The notes beneath the pieces were generated by a model. That model was not told where the DNA came from and did not search any database. It saw only the letters and a list, made by a program, of their open reading frames with translations. A program made the position numbers and the translations under genes. A stretch of 64,000 nt of DNA from Congeria kusceri (Eukaryota > Mollusca > Bivalvia > Myida > Dreissenidae): NCBI GenBank assembly GCA_027627225.1, contig CM051026.1, positions 8,338,925 to 8,402,924 of the forward strand, written 5' to 3'. Positions 1-13,900 of the stretch are shown here, piece by piece (positions within the stretch are counted from its first letter, which is position 1; each line of letters begins with the position of its first letter).

Positions 1-1
1 A

Positions 2-747
2 ACAAATCAGGCAATGGATATGGCACCCATGAATAGCTCAGCAAATCATATCGTGATCAGAAACTTAGCCGAAAGCCCCAATGAAAATGTTAAAGAAAAA
101 GTAAACTCCCGACTTAAAGACGTACTGAAAGTAAATGTTAATGTTGAAAACCTCAGTAGAAAAGGAGCAAATCAGATATCGAAAGCGGTGTGATAACAGC
201 CGAATGCAGAAACAGAGAAGACAAAGCTATAATTATGGAGTAAAAATCGAAATTGCGCCTAAGTAGAGCATTTAGCAATTTGTATATTGAACATGACATG
301 ACCAGAAAAGACAGAAATTTCATCGCCAACTTAAGAACTCTGGCGCACGTGATATGACAAGACAAAGTCTATGTCCGTGGGAATAAGCTGCAAGTACGTC
401 ACCAGACAAACCGGCGAGAAAATAACGCTAGTGATTGGCAGCAATTCACTGACCGCCGAGAAGGGGCAGATAATGCGCGAACACCGGATATAGCAATAGA
501 TCACCATCGCGACAATACCGTGACGGTAGAAACCGCTACACCTACGCGAGTCGGACATCCTCAGGACACAGATACCGTGACCAAGGCCAAGACCATAACC
601 AGCGCGGCGGCGACCGTGTACCACGTCATTGATATTCCATCGCACGTAATCGCTACCGCTACGATGAAGACAGTTCACGTGGTCACTACGAAGCACGTGA
701 CTACCGCAGATCACAGGCGTGCAAGATACAACCGCCGCCGAGACTAG
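2..747 (+). pseudogene. LINE ORF1 remnant (RRM-like nucleic-acid chaperone)
   Basis: Frame 2 reads from base 2 to a TGA at 191-193 and includes HIVIRNLAESPNENVKEKV, like the RNA-binding domain of LINE ORF1 proteins. The reading then shifts frame, passes an in-frame TAA, and continues with NLYIEHDMTRKDRNFIANLR, typical of the ORF1 C-terminal domain. From about 520 to 740 one frame is very rich in Arg, Tyr and Gly, as expected of a basic RNA-binding tail. The plus-strand Thr/Val-rich ORF at 520-747 is another frame of this segment. The N-terminus is cut by the window edge. The product would have bound element RNA. Confidence 0.75.
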
Positions 748-750
748 GTT

Positions 751-3700
751 TCGTGCGGGTTTTGGAACTGTAACGGTTTCAACAAAGATGAGGGATCAGA
801 TAGTTATCAATTGAGATCGAGTATCTTCAAACACGTAAATCTGGATGTAATAAGATTAGCGGAGACACATTTACTGCGCCATGACGTATTAAACATAACC
901 GGCTACACATGGATGGGAAATAAGAGACAACATACTCATAATAATGCCCATAAGGGAAGTGGGGATGTCGGTGTTTTAATTCGTAATGCAATGTATGATC
1001 AATTTTAATTGACAAGTTTAGCTGCGAAACAGAATGTATTTTATGGATTAAAATGACTGAAAATAAAACAGCAGAAGCCCTTGTTATAAGCATATACTTA
1101 TTACGAACAGAAAACTCATCTAGGTCGATAAATGAACACGAATATTTAGATACCTTAATGTCACAGCTGTATCAGTACAAACCAACATTGTGAAATCTTT
1201 ATTGACTTTTTATTAAGTACGAATGTGTGCATCTTAAATGGTCGTATTTCTATCGGAAAAGACATTACTAGTGTATCTATTCGAGGTTGTTCCGTTATTG
1301 ACTACTGTTTGGTACCGTACGAGCAACTGAACAGATATAACGCATTTAACGTGATCAGAGCCAAACAAATAATATCGGAAGCTGTTGATATTGAATCTAT
1401 GGACTGCACTTCAATCCCAGACCATTCTGTAATCACATGGACTATATAATTGAAAGGCTGAAGTTGCCCTGAGTCAATTCAATGTCAAGGTAAAGAAACC
1501 GACGTGCAGACTAAAATGACTAAGTACGATAAAACGAATATACCGAGTGAATTTATGATTTCCCCAGACATTATTGTTATGCTGGATGAGAAAATAAATA
1601 TATTAGAATCAAATGAACATATACAGAAATATTAAGACAATGATTTTAAATGTATTGTGACAAATCAAATGAACAAACATCTTAAAACAAAGGTTATTGT
1701 TCTTCGTGACAGTTGTAGTAACAAGAAGAGACGTTATCGGAAACAGTGGTGGAACGAAAATCTAACAAAATTTATTATGGAATAACTTGTGCACAAGTGA
1801 AAACGATTGGCTGAAATGTGAGGATAATAATTTTAAGAGGGCGCTTAAATCAATGTATGTTAGTAAACGAACAAAATTTGACAAGAGTGTACAGCGACGC
1901 AAACGTCTATATTGGATCGAAACGCAAGAAAATCTATTAGAATGGTGCAATGATAATAAATCAGACGAGTTTTGGATATCGATTGGAAAAATAGGCATAG
2001 GTTCAGAACGTGTTAAACATATTCCAATGGAAATAGTACAAGAAAATGGTTCCTTAACAAACGCTGTACACAAAGTATTAGTATGTTCCGAGCAACATAA
2101 TACCGAAGAGTTGAATCAGGACATTAGTCTTTACGATGTACAAATAGCTGTGAGATCCCTTAACAAAAAATAAGGCCCCGGGTTATGATGAAATACCAGT
2201 AGAAGTTATTCAGTTTTATAACAACGGTTTTAAAGAACTCGTTGTCAGACAAGAGAGACCCAGCCAACTTTCGGGGTATTGCTGTAATGGGATCAATTTA
2301 CAAAGCCTATAGTGCTGTTATAAACAATAGACTTACGAAGTGGGCCGAAGATAATGTTATTGCCGATGAACAAATCGGTTTCCGGCGTAAACGAAGTGCA
2401 ATATAACAGTACATTGACTGATATTATTGCATGCCATAAAAAAAATAAACTTTCAACCTTTGTAGCCTACGTGGACTATTCTAAAGCATATGATCGGATC
2501 CCGCGGCGCATGCTATGGTCAAAACTTGGAAAACACGGTATCCAAGGGAAGATTCTTCAAGCTATACAGTCTTTGTATGAGAATGTGAAGTGTGCTGTAA
2601 ATGTCAACTCGTAAAGGACCGATGGGTTTGATCAAAATATAGGTTTTAAACAAGGCTGTTTGTTGTCAACTTCTTTGTTTAATATGTTCCTAAACGACTT
2701 TAGCCTGCACCTTAACCAATCAGGAATAGGCGTTCATATTGAGGAAATCACTTACTCTACGCAGATGACGTAGTTCTCATTGCTGAGACTTATAGTGACC
2801 TACAGAAACTATTACATATTTTAGGATCATGGTGTAGCATTAATAAAATGTCGATCAATACAAACAAAAGTAAAATTATGCATTTCAGAAATGAAGCCAA
2901 CGTTAAAACTAATTATAAATTTATATGTAATAACAATGAGCTCGAAAGTGTTGCTGAATATAGATATCTAGGGCTTGTTTTGTCTGATACATTAGACTAC
3001 AGCAAAACAGCCAAGTATGTCGCCCAGTCGGCGACACGAGCCTTGGGTGTGCTTATATCCTAGTTTAAAGCAATCGGTGGAATGCCTTATAGCGTCTATA
3101 CAAAACTATATGACAGTATTGTTTGGCCAACTATAAGTTATGGGTCGGCAATATGGGGAACCCAGTACTATGCCGCTATCAACGCCGTTCATCACAGGGC
3201 ATGTCGATTCTACCTCGGAGTGGGAAAATATACGCCTAACGCGGAAATAACTGGATATATGGGTTGCCCCGCCCCCCTCCCCACACGCACGGTAATGGCA
3301 GTCGGTTCTCTCACACTGGTTCCGGTTAAATCGTATGGATGTCAGACGTATAAACTACAAAGTGTTTAAATGGTCGTTCGTGCGAAGACACCACACACAG
3401 AACTGGTACTACAGAATATGTATGAAAATACATCTGGACATAAGTATAAGTTATTCGGCACATGCTCGTAAATCTTTTATAAATAAATGTGTTGATGAAC
3501 TATTTGATAACTATAAGACTGACTGGTTGAACAATATAAACACAGATCAAGCTGTTCGTGGGAACGGAGAAAGTTATTTAAGGATACACATAACATCAAG
3601 GCTTATGCTAATAATAATATCATCCATAGGTCCCATTGAAGTGCTTTTGCCAAATTGCGTTGTGGTGAAGCACCACTTAAAATAGAAACCGGGCCATGTC

Positions 3701-3960
3701 AAGGAATTGTACCCAATAAACGATACTGTTTTAATTGTATAAACTAAGTGGAAGACGAATACCATGTAATAATGTCATGTAACCTCTATAACTCTGTTAG
3801 ACAGAATTTGTTCACGAAAATGTTTGAGATAAATCCAAATTTTTCAGAGTACAGTGATCACGATAAATTCTGTTAACATCTTATCTAATGACGAAATCGT
3901 TAAATACAGTGCCAAAGCTTGTAATGATATTTTAGTCACGAGACAAAATACTGTGTATAG
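751..3960 (+). pseudogene. LINE ORF2 remnant: endonuclease, reverse transcriptase, zinc knuckle
   Basis: The endonuclease starts near 751 with FWNCNGF, followed by LDVIRLAETHLL (about 840-880). After a frame break come GCSVIDYCLVP and IPDHSVITW near 1285-1445; the PDHS block is a catalytic motif of APE-type endonucleases. The reverse transcriptase has DPANFRGIAVMGSIYKA (about 2258-2310), the catalytic VDYSKAYDRIPR (about 2470-2510) and YADD at 2758-2769, the last in a shifted frame. Thumb-like KSKIMHF and YRYLGLVLS follow. The C-terminus has a C-x2-C-x8-H-x4-C knuckle at 3727-3780, with an in-frame stop inside it. Several frameshifts and stops exclude function. Confidence 0.88.
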
Positions 3961-4308
3961 ATAAAGTTTGTATTGTAAATATTCGATACTCGTAGTATTT
4001 ACTCAGCGTACGTTTCCATGTAAAATAAACAAGTTTTTATTGTAATTGATAATCATAGTTTTTACTCAGTGTGCGTTTTATGTGAAATCTTAAACACTGC
4101 TTTCTTATCATACTATTAACCATAGCATGTGTCGTAAGTTTTATCAACGTATAAATATTGTATCAGATTTATATGTCTCTCATAACTCAATCTGAGCGGT
4201 TTTGTAAATGTGCTTTATGATTACCATATTTTATATATGTATATGAAATATCATGTACGAAAGTGAGACGTTAATACAATATATTTCTGTCTGTCTGTCT
4301 GTCTGTCT

Positions 4309-6783
4309 AAAAGCAGATTCTAAATTGATAAACAGTTTACATGATTACCTGGTAGACACTATATTAATGACCACAGTAGTTAACTCTTGCTTTAACGTAA
4401 ATGTCATAAATAATGCGTGCCAAACTATGTAAGGAAGACCAGATTGTTTTTAATTTTTAGATTGTTTGACACTTTTTAAATTAATGTCATATTACGAATA
4501 TGAAATACCAGTCTTTTGCTAGTAATAATTAATTATCTCTATATCCGTAGCGTTCAGATTGTACTGGATGGTATGTTCATATATAAAAAAGCACCATGCA
4601 CTATAAAACTGATAAAACATGCAAGGTATATTGATACGACGTGTACAGGATTGGTTGTTATATTCACATGACAAGACAGTAAAGAGCATTGGTATTTTGA
4701 TCCGTCAAAATAGTCCAGAATATTGATATATTGATCCGTTAAGTAATGCGCTGATTTAATGTCCAATACTGATTCGCCCGTTAAAGATAAAGGAGTGACT
4801 TTAATGTTTGTGTATAACATCTAACCTGTCTGTCTTGTCTGATCTATTAAGATATGATCGCTAAGCTGTAATGCAGATATATTACGGTCTCGAAAGAAAT
4901 GTCATCACCTACGGGCTTTATTTTCCGTTATTGTCAATATACATTCTATGATAGAACACGCAACAAACACTGGTATTAAAATGAGTAGTTAATTGTGAGA
5001 GTAGAATAAAGTGTCGCCCTTGTGCAATAACACGTTCGATTTACGACAGTTTTAATCCGTCCTGATCGCAGCATACTAATAATCTGGTTTTGATCGTCCG
5101 TATGTTAAATTAACGTGGCAATTTCACAGAATATGGATGATCTAGCGAACCTACTATCAGCACAATATCGATGGTTATGATTTACACAAAATGTGTGCAC
5201 ACGTGCATTCCTAATGGCGAGGTTTTTTTTGGTAATGAAAGATACGTACAATTCAGTAAGCATGAAATCACACGCTCTTTAAATTGATAATCGTCAAATA
5301 AAATCTGCAAGTATCCATGTTTTTAAGATATACAGGTTGATAAAGTTGATACTTTCTGGTTTTGTTTTCACTATGTGTTTTTCATTTTTGTTACGTTTGT
5401 GTGTTGTGTTTTACCATAAATGTGGAAATGATTCAGAAATAAATGCAAGCATTTTATTTGAATGTGATTATAATTACTTTCTCTACAAACTATATCAGTG
5501 TATACTTTCTGTTTTGGTTGAGTATATATATGTTTGTCATCAAAGATAAGTCATTTTATGGCTCTATCTCTCATGTGCATGTATCTTTAGTGCCAGAAAA
5601 TAATCACGTCATCTTTATCGATCTAGAGATAACGATGTGTTCTTTGGGATTATATGTTAATACTCGTTCTTTTCTTGCAACATTTTTAAATTGAATATTA
5701 TACGATTTTGTTTTGAAACTACGTGCAGTAACTGTCGTATGCAGCTGTAGACAAAATGTAAATTTAAGGAATAAACTAAACACCAACCTCGTCCCCAGAA
5801 AAAAATATAAATATGAATTTAAAAAATGCCCCACAATACGAACATAGTCTCCTACTGTTTTACACATTTCAATATTACATGTCGTTATAATATAAACACG
5901 ACATATCTTTAATATATTCGTCGCCTTTGGTCATTATTTATAAAGAATGTAAATTGGTTGCCCTGTATAAATATTTAAACAGATACTTCTGTATGTTAGG
6001 TGATTTTTGTAACGATCCGTCTCATGACTGAGTATTTCTCAGAAAAAAAGCATGTAAATAAAATTAATTATTTTTAATAACCAATTGACCATACGATTTA
6101 TCTGTAGCTAAATGTAAATTACATAAAGTAACAAATTATAACGTTTTATTTTAATCGCAGTTTAACAAAAGATGAACAGTATTTAATGCATACATTACTG
6201 TTTATTGTAACATTTGTGTACAGAATACAGCCCATTATCGCTCCTCTAATGTTTTTATCCAAAGTGCCTCGCCACAGCAGAGCAAATTATGAAACTCACC
6301 ACGCCGATCTTTAGCTTTTGAGTCATTGCACGCAACAGATGGCTGACAGGTTAAACGTAAAACAAAAAAAACAGGCAGTATTTTATATTTCAGTCTCAAA
6401 CACCTATACGAAGCTTACAACTGGCGGACATTTCTTTACCTTGGATAAATCATATCGCCACAACACTAAAATAGAAAGTAAACAGATGCAAACATACCTG
6501 TGGCATCAATAATACATTTTGTTTTTTCAGCCAATTTATCCAACAGCACGAAACATTACAAAAACTTTAGCATTCGAAGTGATTTCTAGTAACATTACAC
6601 CTCCTAGGCTGAAAGTTTAATAGATCCGGGAGACTATTTGATACTTTTATATAAAGAATCTTAATGCTTTATGTTGAAATACACAGTTTAACTCCACAAG
6701 AAAATATGTTATAAATTGGTAGAGAATACAAATGTCGAACGAAACAAATATAAATGATAATGAAAAACATATGTATTAAACAG
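4309..6783. other. AT-rich intergenic DNA, no gene seen
   Basis: All open frames here are short (under 90 codons), start and stop at random, and have no recognisable domain or splice-consistent neighbour. I see no tandem array or inverted repeat of note. Confidence 0.6.
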
Positions 6784-6916
6784 GTCAATAAATGGCGGCA
6801 TGGCGGCAGGGCTCGATAATAGCCCCTACAAGTCGAAACTGGCAATAGTACCACAGCCCAATATCGTTTTGCCGGGGCTATTATCGAACCCTGTCCCCGC
6901 GACGCTATTTATTGAC
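6784..6916. mobile_element. Foldback MITE-like hairpin element (133 bp)
   Basis: The two ends are imperfect inverted copies: GTCAATAAATGGCG at the left and CGCTATTTATTGAC at the right. Inside these, GATAATAGCCCC at about 6815 pairs with GGGGCTATTATC at about 6875. The loop carries no ORF of note. This is the shape of a small non-autonomous DNA element. I could not find a clear target-site duplication, so the family is unassigned. Confidence 0.65.
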
Positions 6917-8645
6917 ATCTCATTAATAAATAATGTAATTATATTTATTTATTCGGGACTAGTGTCATACTTGTATCCTACGATTCGATAAGCCAATTTA
7001 CAATATCAAAATTTTGGTTACATAGCTACGCCTAAAAGAATGAAACAAAATATATACAACATGAATATGTTCAATACATGTATTATCGTTAAATTTGTTA
7101 ACTTTATATTCATTATCGTTGTACTGATCTGGTGAAATTTATACTATTAGCTGAGAGTTGTATTGTCACATAAAACAAAATCATAACAAAAAATTACTTG
7201 ATTTAGAACATTGGCATGTGGGAATCATTATAGTGTATTTAATGCTCATATTAGATATTGCAAACTGTTAACTTTAATAAGATCTAAAAACGATAAATAA
7301 AGCAAAATTCAAAATTTAAGATCAAACAGTTGTGTCCCGTTATAGGCCGCACATTCGGCGTTTTCACAACACTTTGCGGTATTTTACTCCTGTGTGTTGG
7401 CGCCCTGCCGTGGTCACAGTGTTGACACAGGCGACCATTAACACCTGAGATCAAAACACCGATGCAGAGGTAGAGATAATTTTAAACACGGTACTCAGCT
7501 ATTACGCAGTCAGCTTGGAAGCAAAGAAAGGGATTTAATCATCAAGGGCTTTAATAGTGGACCAATACATAGCGCCGAATACCCCATGGAGAGTAAGACG
7601 TTACTTCATCTAGACCTTTAATGCCATATATGCCTGACATATCCTTGAAAACATCGTCAATGACACGGCAAAGGCCAGCATTTGTTGATGGTTAGTTTCT
7701 CGGGCTTACCTACTCGATGTCTTTCAAAATACCAAAAAATGGTACAAACCCGATAGTGTAACAGTAATAAACCTGATGAAAATTGTTTATGTTCACGTTT
7801 GACGTAGCCCTAATATGAGTATTAAAAAGAGTTTTACAATCACGGTTATAATGTAAAAGCACAACGAAATTTATATTATTTCAACGTAAAGCATGTCGAC
7901 TTTATCTGCATGTTTATAAAACAAAGGTTGCATTGAATTTCGCAAAATAATGTGTTGATTATAGTAATATATTTAGTATTTCCGCCTCCTACTCGACAGT
8001 TTTGAAAACAAAATGTCAGAAAAACATGAATTAGAAAAACCTGGACTTTCTGATCTACTTTGACACGCGATATTAATGGCCTACATATAAAATCTATCAA
8101 ATAAGATATAAGGTTATCAAATATGGCTTGTGCAATTAATAAAACCATGCTTTTTGTTTGCTCAAGCTGACACGAGAGATTACTCTGCAATATTGAATAA
8201 TAACAACGACATTCAGTGTGGGAACAAATAGTTGTTTCAAATATGAGCGTGGGCGTCTCTGAAATGTGCAAACAAGCTGTATTTGATGCAGTTAATGAAT
8301 TAATACTTATTGAATTAGAACAAAATTGGAATTTTAATCATTGTTAGGGTTGTAAAATCATTAAAATGTTGCATTTCACACGTTTTCGTTAAAGAAAGAG
8401 CGTTTACAATTAATATGGAATTGATTCACCTCGGTGGAAACCTTTTATATAAATGCGTTATATAGAATAAATACATATTTTTAGTGGTCTTCTTCCATAA
8501 AATATTTGTACGTTCTGCACGTTTTGCACTTTTTGTATTGCATAACAAACGTCTCAACGTATAGAAGAATATAAGGATTATTTTGTCAAGCGTCGAAATC
8601 ACGTGGTATGTAAATGAAAAAAAAGATTCTGGTACTCGGTTTGCA
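6917..8645. other. AT-rich intergenic DNA with one dispersed repeat
   Basis: No convincing gene. The 131-codon minus-strand ORF at 7876-8271 has no recognisable domain and no clear splice context. Positions 7370-7435 form a dispersed repeat listed separately. Confidence 0.5.
7370..7435 (+). repeat. Dispersed repeat, copy 1 (inverted relative at 58953-59010)
   Basis: The block containing CCTGTGTGTTGGCGCCCT and GTGGTCACAGTGTTGACA resembles the reverse complement of 58953-59010 (GGTCACCACGCTGAGACCAC, GGGTGCCAACACAGG). The two copies are diverged, and no ends could be defined. Confidence 0.5.
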
Positions 8646-8649
8646 CGGT

Positions 8650-10900
8650 TTGCATTTTTCTGTGTTGATCATACGCATGTCTCAATACCAAACACCTGTG
8701 TGTTGATCATAAATATAGCTGGTTCCACTAAAGCCTGAAAAGTTATCATAAGCATGTCTGACTACACTGACTACTAAAGCCTGTGTTTATATTAGGCATG
8801 TCTTGCTAATTTAAAGCCTTGTAGTGATCATCATCATGACTGGTTACTTAAAAAACTTGTAGTGGTCATAAGCATGTCTGGTTAACTTAAAGCCTTTGTA
8901 GTGATCATAAACATGTCTGGTTACTTTAAAGCCTTTGTGGTGATCATACGTATGTCTGGTTACTTTAACGCCTTTGTAGTGATCATAAGCATGCCTGGTT
9001 AGTTAAAAGCCTGTGTTGTGACACTTAGTATGTTATTCAAATTTATAGTGGTTTTGTTGATCATAAGCATGTATAATTACCATTTAGCCTAAGTGAGGCT
9101 CATACAAATATCTGACGATTTTAAAGCATGTGTGATAATCAAAACTAGTTCATGCGAGTCTTTGTGATGCACAGAAGTATGTCTGGTTAATTTAAAGCCT
9201 TTGTTGCGATCATAAGCATGTCTTGTTACTTTAAAGCCTGTCTGCTGATCATAGGCATGTCTTGTTACTTTAAAGCCTTTGTTGCGATCATAAGCATGAC
9301 TTGTTACTTTAAAGCCTTTGTTGCGATCATAAGCATGTCTTGTTACTTTAAAGCCTTTGTTGCGATCATAAGCATGTCTTGTTACTTTAAAGCCTTTGTT
9401 GCGATCATAAGAATGTCTTGTTAATTTAAAGCCTTTGCTGCGATCGTAAGCATGTCTTGTTACTTTAAAGCCTTTGTACCGATCATAAGCATGTCTGGTT
9501 ACTTTAAAGCCTTTGTTGCGATCATAAGAATGTCTTGTTACTTTAAAGCCTTTGTTGCGATCATAAGCATGTCTTGTTACTTTAAAGCCTTTGTTGCGAT
9601 CATAAGCATGTCTTGTTAGTTTAAAGCCTTTGTTGCGATCATAAGCATGTCTTGTTACTTTAAAGCCTGTCTGTTGATCATAAGCATGTTTAACTACACT
9701 AAAGCCTGTGTGGTGGCCATAAACATGTCAGACAACATTAAAGCCTGTGTGGTGGCCATAAACATGTCAGACAACATTAAAGCCTGTGTGGTGGCCATAA
9801 ACATATCCGACAACATTAAAGCCTGTGTGGTGGCCATAAGCATGTCAGACAACATTAAAGCCTGTGAGGTGGTCATAAACATGTCAGACAACACTAAAGC
9901 CTGTGTGGTGGCCATAAACATGTCAGACAACATTAAAGCCTGTGTGGTGGCCATAAACATGTCAGACAACACTAAAGCCTGTATGGTGACCATAAACATG
10001 TCAGACAACATTAAAGCCTGTGTGGTGGCCATAAACATGTCAGACAACATTAAAGCCTGTGTGGTGGCCATAAACATGTCAGACAACATTAAAGCCTGTG
10101 TGGTGGCCATAAACATGTCAGACAACATTAAAGTCTGTGTGGTGGCCATAAACATGTCAGACAACATTAAAGCCTGTGTGGTGGCCATAAACATGTCAGA
10201 CAACATTAAAGCATGTGTGGAGGCCATAAACATGTCAGACAACATTAAAGTCTGTGTGGTGGCCATAAACATGTCAGACACCATTAAAACCTGTGTGGTG
10301 GCCATAAACATGTCAGACAACATTAAAGCCTGTGTGGTGGGCATAAACATGTCAGACAACACTAAAGCCTGTGTGGTGGCCATAAACATGTCAGACAACA
10401 TCAAAGCCTGTGTGGTGACCATAAACATGTCAGACTACACTAAAGCCTGTGTGGTGGCCATAAACATGTCAGACAACATTAAAGCCAGTGCGGTGGCCAT
10501 AAACATGTCAGACAACATTAAAGCCTGTGCGGTGGCCATAAACATGTCAGACAACATTAAAGCCTGTGTGGTGGCCATAAACATGTCAGACAACATTAAA
10601 ACATGTGTGGTGGCCATAAACCTGTCAGACAACATTAAAGCCTGTATGGTGACCAAAATCATGTATGACTACACTAAAGCCTGCATGGTGACCATAAGCT
10701 TAACTGACTGCAATAAATACTGTGTGGCGATTATAAGGATGTCTGACTAAACTTCAGCCTATCTGTTATCATACTGTGGTGATCATAATCTAGTGTCGTG
10801 ATCATAAGTATGTTTGGTTACCCAAAAGTCATTGTGGTATTCATAAGAATATCTTGCGACTTAAAGGCCTGCGTGAGGATAAGACGCATGCCAGACGACC
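8650..10900. repeat. 39-bp minisatellite array, about 57 units
   Basis: The repeat unit is 39 bp. The edges (about 8650-9180 and 10665-10900) are degenerate. Two inner blocks are homogenised. Block A (about 9180-9680) has units built on TGTCTTGTTACTTTAAAGCC followed by GATCATAAGCA. Block B (about 9690-10664, 25 units) has units built on ATGTCAGACAACATTAAAGC followed by GTGGTGGCCATAA. Because 39 is a multiple of three, block B is open on both strands, giving long 13-residue repeat proteins that I regard as artefacts. The two block types show local spreading of different unit variants. Confidence 0.95.
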
Positions 10901-13900
10901 GTAGAGTCTGTCGTGGTTAAACAATGTTCGTCTCTGCATATGTGGTAAAAATAAATAAGTATTATATAAACTATTCGACTACATTGGTATTTGTAATACA
11001 CTATCAGCACATAATACATATATTTTTTTAGACTACAGTAGAAAACTGGCAAAACAGAGCTGTTTAGTCTCTTAGTTTCGTGGAGTAAAATACGCTTATA
11101 AAACCCTCAACAAGACGACGACAAAAGCAACAACATTTATTGTGTAAACGTCACATACTTCCGAGCAAGCTTGAAACTGTGTGTCCATTATTATACTCTA
11201 GTAGTTTGAAGAAAATAATAACTCCATCTCGGGGTTGAACATGACAATATATATTAGGTATTTTATTAGCCTAAATTTGTAAAGGCATACCATAACAATC
11301 TACTAAATAATAATTCAATACGAAAGTGAAAGCAAACTTTATAGAATGAATCAATACAAAATGACGTGGTAAAACTAGTATATATTGCACTCACAATGTA
11401 TGATACATGTAAATATGTATTAATATATATGTATTATAGTGTTTCATACATATGTTTGTGTTGTGGTTGTAACGTGTGTTTGTATTGTGCAGTGTCGTAG
11501 TGGAAATTGATCACTTATTTGAAATAAAGGGCCGTGTGCTGCTCATAAGAATTGTTTGTCATTCTAATTGTATTTCTTTTCAAAACACAATATACATATT
11601 ACATCAAATCAGATTACAGTGCAAAGTGTGTTTCACAAATAACTTTTTATATACATAACATAAAGAAAAAAAAGAAAAATGTCTTTGAATAATATGCCCT
11701 TGTAAAATGAAAAAAAGAACAGTTTTTGCTAAGTTGATTATGGATGTGTTCGTAAAAAAGATTAGAACGAAATAAAATGAGTCCAGAGTGACAGGAAAAA
11801 TTTATACTTATTTTGTACGCGTGCAATTGTTTCTAGAATTTTTATTCGTTTTCTGAGGACATTTTGAAACATATTTTTGTGTGGCACTCTGTTTTCATTT
11901 ATACATTTAAATATATAAAATGTTGCAAACAAAATTATACCAATTTATCTCCTGCCGATGCAGGAGGAGTTTCAAAATTGTTTATATTTAAAATATTTAC
12001 ATTTCATAGGCATTTTAATAGGGAAGTGGTATGCATTCATAATCGTATTAACGCAATGCCATATCACCGGCGTAGTAATATCTGTGTTTCCTACTGTTAT
12101 GCACATTATATTTCGACATTAACTAAGCTGTATTATACTGTTATATGTTACGCTTTTTGCATTAATTGTTAACGTTCGATTAAATATTTATTTATAATTA
12201 ATACACATGAACATTTTGTTCCAGATTTACTTCTACGCAATCAATTTCACAATTTTTTTTTCTGCTGGAGAGGATTCTATCATGCAGGGTCTACAAGTGT
12301 TATTATTAAACAAAGCGCTTTCATTTCACTAGCATCTAATATGTACATGTGAATGTATTTTAAATAAGCATTAGATCTCCTTTTCTTAGAAGCGACCACA
12401 GAAAATCTTCATGACGTAACATCGGTTCAGGAACGAAGCTTTACAATGGATTTGATTTCATATTGATGTGTCTATTTGCTAGATGCATGTAGATCGTCTA
12501 ATCTATTGTGCATTTATATCACAGATAATAATGATGATTTGCTTAACATGAACAATAAGAAAAAAATTTGAGATTTATATGAACATATTATCCTTTCTAA
12601 GTTATGGCCAGGCAAAGCAACGAGCTTAGATACGCCCGTGTGGATGCTACTGCATTATTGATCGATGACTTAGCTTAAACACGTCATCGCTTGTTTAGTG
12701 ATGTCATTTGTGGATTGTTTTGCAATTTTTTCTCCGTATCATGGATTTGCAAGTTTGACCATTGCGTTCATAATCGCATGAACGCAACCAAAATTAAAAT
12801 CAATCCTTAAAAGAAAATATTTAAAAGTATCTCAAACAGTCTGGATAATGCATGAAAAGCATATTAATGTAGGGATCGACATTAAACCTGATGTCCACAA
12901 AGTTAACGTATGAAACCCCTTTCATACTATTGGTATTAAACCGATAAATACAACGCACAAATAAACGTTTCAAATGTATAATAAGATCAACGGTATTAGC
13001 AGTAACACATTGGTATTATGGGGCGGAATATATTCAAACTAAATTATTATTGATGCTCATTCATTTCAAGAAATACTTAATAACTACATAATAAACGATA
13101 ATAAAAAACAGATCATAGTGATCCTTATTGTCGTCAACTCTGCCACCATATTCACCATTGTTACTCTGGCCAACACCAGGGCCATTACCAATTATATTTT
13201 CAATTCCTCTTTCTATTGGCGATGAAACAGCTCGTTACGTTTTGTAGTAAAACGTAATATATTAATTACAGCAAACCTGCAGTGATCACATGAAACAACT
13301 GTAAAATATCATTTATTTTGGATAAAGGTGTATATGATATAATAAATAATGGTTTAACACGTTTAACATGAGACCATTAGTCATTTCAACAAATACCGAT
13401 TATTACTTTTTATGATTATTACTGTTGCAGGAAGATAACCTAAACTTATCTGGAACGTATATCATTTTATATAACAATCTTAATAACATATATATTTATT
13501 ATACTTCTCGTAACCCTTAATATTTTACGATACAATGCGTCTTTTAACATAACTTACTTGTAATGTTTGTTCACTGACTGTGATATAAACACGATTTTTA
13601 TGCATTGCACATGTTTTTGAAAACCTTAATTATCTTACTCAGTGAATATAGATACCATTCATGGAAAATTCCACGAGTGCCATATACTTCATTTTAGAAT
13701 TTTGAATACACTTTTACAATTTTGAGTTACCGTAATCTGAAGATAATACATTGTTAAATAACAGCAATAATCCATGTTCATTGATTTCATAAATTACTTG
13801 TTGAGAACTTGTTTTAAATAAAGAGCGACTAAAATAAAACGTACTACATACCATGCCTACCTAACGGACGAGTCATGTAATTAAAAAAGAACAAAAAAAA

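Larger units (their letters stand above)
1..4308 (+). mobile_element. Decayed APE-type LINE retrotransposon, 5' end outside window
   Basis: This is a non-LTR retrotransposon remnant. In order it shows an ORF1-like RNA-binding protein, a basic arginine-rich linker, an apurinic-type endonuclease, a reverse transcriptase with YADD, a C2HC zinc knuckle, an AT-rich 3' UTR, and a 3' terminus of TGTC tetranucleotide repeats at about 4286-4308. Every domain is broken by stops and frameshifts, so the copy is dead. The 5' end and any left target-site duplication lie outside the window. The order ORF1, EN, RT, zinc knuckle is usual for APE-type LINEs. I could not assign the clade (CR1, L1/Tx1 or I-like) with confidence. 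Confidence 0.9.

Noticed and set aside
7876..8271. 131-codon minus-strand ORF
   Set aside because: No domain or supported splice context; its residue use is that of random AT-rich DNA.
9647..10750. 367-codon plus-strand ORF of 13-residue repeats, with long minus-strand ORFs opposite
   Set aside because: The 39-bp period is a multiple of three and the unit lacks stops in those frames, so openness is automatic. No upstream promoter, splice context or non-repeat domain supports a gene.
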